From the NCBI GenBank assembly GCA_003343845.1, contig QAKK01000025.1, positions 1 to 64,000 of the forward strand: a stretch of DNA of 64,000 nt. Direction: 5' to 3'. This stretch comes from Oscillospiraceae bacterium (GTDB taxonomy: Bacteria > Bacillota > Clostridia > Oscillospirales > CAG-272). The notes beneath the pieces are model-generated. The model did not search any database. It saw only the letters and a program-made list of their open reading frames with translations, and was not told the DNA's origin. The first letter of the stretch is position 1. Each line of letters begins with the position of its first letter. Below are positions 62,055 to 64,000 of the stretch, piece after piece. A program made the translations under genes and the position numbers.

Positions 62055-62176
62055 ATCCCGAAACGGTATATATCCGTCCGGGACGCGGATACCGGACGCT
62101 TTTCGATGTTCTGCTGACGGTGTTCCCGCAAATCTCCATGCAAAAAGGAAGTGCCCATGGCACTTCCTTTTTGCAT
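62055..62176 (+). ncRNA. Candidate small RNA
   Basis: Starts from the promoter at 62020-62048 and ends at the hairpin 62138-62176, giving about 120 nt. No convincing ORF lies within. It contains a small hairpin tatccg/cggata near 62070-62091. Inferred only from signals; it could instead be a leader that reads through to the MBL gene. Confidence 0.45.
62138..62176 (+). terminator. Perfect 18-bp terminator hairpin
   Basis: Arms 62138-62155 and 62159-62176 with a 3-nt loop; the outer stem is an A-run/T-run (caaaaagg/cctttttg), so it works in both directions. Confidence 0.88.
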
Positions 62177-62193
62177 TTCCGGCGATGTTCCCC

Positions 62194-62222
62194 TTTACAG
62201 CATGCCCGAAATGTGATATAAT
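62194..62222 (+). promoter_or_regulatory. Promoter of the MBL/uvrB genes
   Basis: TTTACA (62194-62199), 17-nt spacer, TATAAT (62217-62222), 70 nt before the MBL gene. Confidence 0.78.
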
Positions 62223-62291
62223 ACTATATTCAGTGAAAATCAACTTTTTTCTATAGAACTTTCACGGCAGCTTTTGGACGGGGAGGGTAAA

Positions 62292-63176
62292 ATGACCGAT
62301 CATTTTTGCTTCGGCGGCGCACAGATATTCCGGATTGTGGAGACGCAGGACGCCGGCGACATTATACAGCGCATTGTCCCCGCCATGACGGCGGCGGCGA
62401 TCCGCCCCTATGCGGCGCGCTTCCCTGCCTGCGCCAACGGCGGGCATGTGCTCGCCCCGGTGCAGAGCTTTCTGCTTTTTGCCGACGGGCGGCGCATCCT
62501 CATCGACACCGGCATCGGCAACGGCAAGCCGCTCTGCGGCGGCTGGGGAGGTCTCGACACCGACTGGCTCGACCGCCTTACGGTGGCTGCGCCGCCCGAG
62601 ACGATCGATACCGTGATCTGCACGCATCTGCACGCCGACCATGTCGGCTGGAACACACGGCTGCAAAACGGCGCATGGACACCGACCTTCCCGCACGCAA
62701 AATACCATTTGCCCGCCGGAGATCTCGAAGACCTGCGCGCCCGCCTGCCGAAGCTTTCCCAAGACGACGTCTGCGTGCTGCGCGATTCGATCGCGCCCGT
62801 GCTGGCAGCCGGGGCGGCAGTTCCCGTTCCGGACGGCGAGCGGACGATCACCGATACGGTGTCCCTCGTCCCGACGCCGGGGCACACGCCGCACCACCTT
62901 GCCGTGCGCGTCACGGCGGGCGGACGCTCCCTGCTGTTCTGCGGCGATCTTTTTTACCATGTCTGCCAGGCGGAGCACCCCGCGTGGGGTGCGGAGGACA
63001 ACCCCCTGCTGCTTGCCACGCGTCTGCGCGTTCTGGCTGAGGCAGCAGCGCGTGGCAGCCTGCTTTTCTTCGGTCATATGCCCTATCCGCTGCGCATCAC
63101 GGCGGATGCAGACGGCTACACGGCGCACCCCGTTCGTGAAGCAAACCTCTTGAAAGGAGACGACGATGCAGAATAA
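62292..63176 (+). CDS. MBL-fold metallo-hydrolase
   Basis: 294 residues. The metallo-beta-lactamase motif HLHADHVGW (HxHxDH) lies about residue 111, with VPTPGHTPHHLAV and FCGDLFYH and a late LLFFGHMPYP supplying the other metal ligands. It resembles lactonase-like hydrolases; the substrate is not known. The ATG at 62292 follows GGGGAGGG; an ATG at 62274 is possible. Its end overlaps uvrB by 11 nt. Confidence 0.9.
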   Translation: MTDHFCFGGAQIFRIVETQDAGDIIQRIVPAMTAAAIRPYAARFPACANGGHVLAPVQSFLLFADGRRILIDTGIGNGKPLCGGWGGLDTDWLDRLTVAAPPETIDTVICTHLHADHVGWNTRLQNGAWTPTFPHAKYHLPAGDLEDLRARLPKLSQDDVCVLRDSIAPVLAAGAAVPVPDGERTITDTVSLVPTPGHTPHHLAVRVTAGGRSLLFCGDLFYHVCQAEHPAWGAEDNPLLLATRLRVLAEAAARGSLLFFGHMPYPLRITADADGYTAHPVREANLLKGDDDAE

Positions 63177-64000
63177 CAAATTCGACCTGCGCGCACCCTA
63201 TAAACCGACCGGCGACCAGCCGGATGCGATCGCAAAGCTGACCGCAGGCGTGGAGGCGGGAATCGCCGAGCAGACGCTGCTCGGCGTGACCGGCTCCGGC
63301 AAGACCTTCACGATGGCAAACATCATCGCCAACGTCAACCGCCCGACGCTGGTGCTGGCGCACAACAAAACGCTTGCCGCGCAGCTCTGCTCCGAGTTCC
63401 GCGAGTTCTTCCCGAACAATGCGGTGGAATACTTTGTCTCCTACTACGACTACTACCAGCCCGAGGCGTACATCCCCGGCAAGGACATGTACATCGAGAA
63501 GGACGCGATGATCAACGACGAGATCGACAAGCTGCGCCACAGCGCGACGAGCGCGCTGTTCGAGCGGCGGGACGTCATCATCGTCGCCAGCGTCTCCTGC
63601 ATCTACAGCCTGGGCGACCCGTCCGAATACCAGGAGCTGCAGATCGTGCTGCGGCGCGGCATGGCGATGGAGCGCGAGGAGCTGCTCCGCCGCCTCGTGC
63701 TGATCGCCTACGAGCGCAACGACGTGGGCTTTGTGCGCGGCAAGTTCCGCGTGCGGGGCGACACGGTGGAGATCTTTCCCGCCTCCGAGAGCGAGAAGGC
63801 TGTGCGCGTGGAGTTCTTCGGCGACGAGATCGACCGCGTCTCCGAGATCAACGTGCTGACGGGCGAGCTGATCCGCGAGCTGGACGTGACCGTGATCTTC
63901 CCCGCGACGCACTATGCCGTCACCGACGACAAGCGCGAGGAGGCGCTGAAGGAAATTGAAGAGGAGCTTGCCGAGCGGGTGAAATTCTTCGAGAGCCGGG
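63166..64000 (+). CDS. uvrB: Excinuclease ABC subunit B (UvrB), partial
   Basis: 278 codons visible; the gene runs off the window. UvrB is the damage-verifying helicase of nucleotide excision repair. YKPTGDQPDAIAKL at the N-terminus, Walker A GVTGSGKTFTMANI, LAHNKTLAAQLCSEF and the beta-hairpin SYYDYYQPEAYIPG followed by EKDAMINDEIDKLRHSAT are all diagnostic. AAAGGAGA precedes the ATG at 63166, which lies within the end of the MBL gene. Confidence 0.97.
   Translation, partial: MQNNKFDLRAPYKPTGDQPDAIAKLTAGVEAGIAEQTLLGVTGSGKTFTMANIIANVNRPTLVLAHNKTLAAQLCSEFREFFPNNAVEYFVSYYDYYQPEAYIPGKDMYIEKDAMINDEIDKLRHSATSALFERRDVIIVASVSCIYSLGDPSEYQELQIVLRRGMAMEREELLRRLVLIAYERNDVGFVRGKFRVRGDTVEIFPASESEKAVRVEFFGDEIDRVSEINVLTGELIRELDVTVIFPATHYAVTDDKREEALKEIEEELAERVKFFESR

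Noticed and set aside
62262..63179. 305-residue frame antisense to the MBL gene
   Set aside because: The plus-strand gene has HxHxDH and a promoter; the reverse frame has none.

Overview
The window is a GC-rich stretch of chromosome from a Gram-positive, probably anaerobic gut-type Clostridia (Firmicutes/Bacillota; Oscillospirales-like is my guess). The evidence is the gene set: a WalRK-type two-component operon with YycH/YycI-like partners, a MecA-like adaptor, TmcAL, UPF0210/UPF0237, a class Ic aspartate aminotransferase, acetate kinase, SLH-domain surface proteins and an mreBCD-PBP2 block. No outer-membrane genes are visible. Nearly every promoter I could read is a vegetative -35/-10 pair with a 17-nt spacer. 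The window holds mostly housekeeping genes plus a few accessory islands. There is no phage, intact IS element or CRISPR array.

Layout. 1-352: four tRNAs (Gly, Phe, Asp, Val), minus strand, driven by a perfect consensus promoter at 411-439. 595-4011 (minus): proB-proA-thiI. 4120-12669 (plus): zapA, U32 peptidase, maf, mreB, mreC, mreD, PBP2, nth, a growth and cell-shape operon with two start/stop overlaps. 12907-15615 (plus): asnS and an aspartate aminotransferase. 15997-17208 (minus): ackA. 17387-20219 (plus): an AT-richer DUF559 gene, tmcAL, a DUF1294 protein, a phosphatase. 20342-33048 (minus): a glycan-use locus with a six-hairpin-like protein, GH2 beta-galactosidase, AraC regulator, solute-binding lipoprotein and a giant beta-helix/GH43/SLH surface protein. 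33612-37237 (plus): lipid kinase, CrtO-type acyltransferase-like protein, PAP2 phosphatase, pyruvate kinase. 37639-47114 (plus): secreted protein, WalR, WalK, YycH-like, YycI-like, MurA, MecA-like, cation/proton antiporter. 47400-55973 (minus): SLH protein, PgeF, TruB, AspS, membrane-anchored binding-protein-like protein, Alr, lipoprotein, small membrane protein. 56132-59181 (plus): ACT and PFL proteins and a LacI-sensor/LuxR-HTH regulator. 59263-61971 (minus): a compact RiPP-like cassette. 62292-end (plus): an MBL hydrolase overlapping the start of uvrB, which runs off the window.

The most interesting accessory system is the RiPP-like cassette at 59263-61971. It has a 39-residue Cys-Cys peptide behind a strong promoter, a 15-bp hairpin, an HprK-like ATPase, a radical SAM/SPASM enzyme and an XRE regulator. 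An operator-like palindrome upstream of the regulator shares an 8-mer with the peptide promoter. The same palindrome sits inside a rightward promoter that ends about 120 nt later at a perfect 18-bp hairpin, so it could make a small RNA.

The second striking theme is a family of composite, multi-palindrome repeats of about 100-230 bp. They fill many intergenic gaps, interrupt operons, supply C-terminal residues to several proteins and, in one lipoprotein gene, are read through in frame. All functional calls come from reading translations and motifs by eye; no database search was run.
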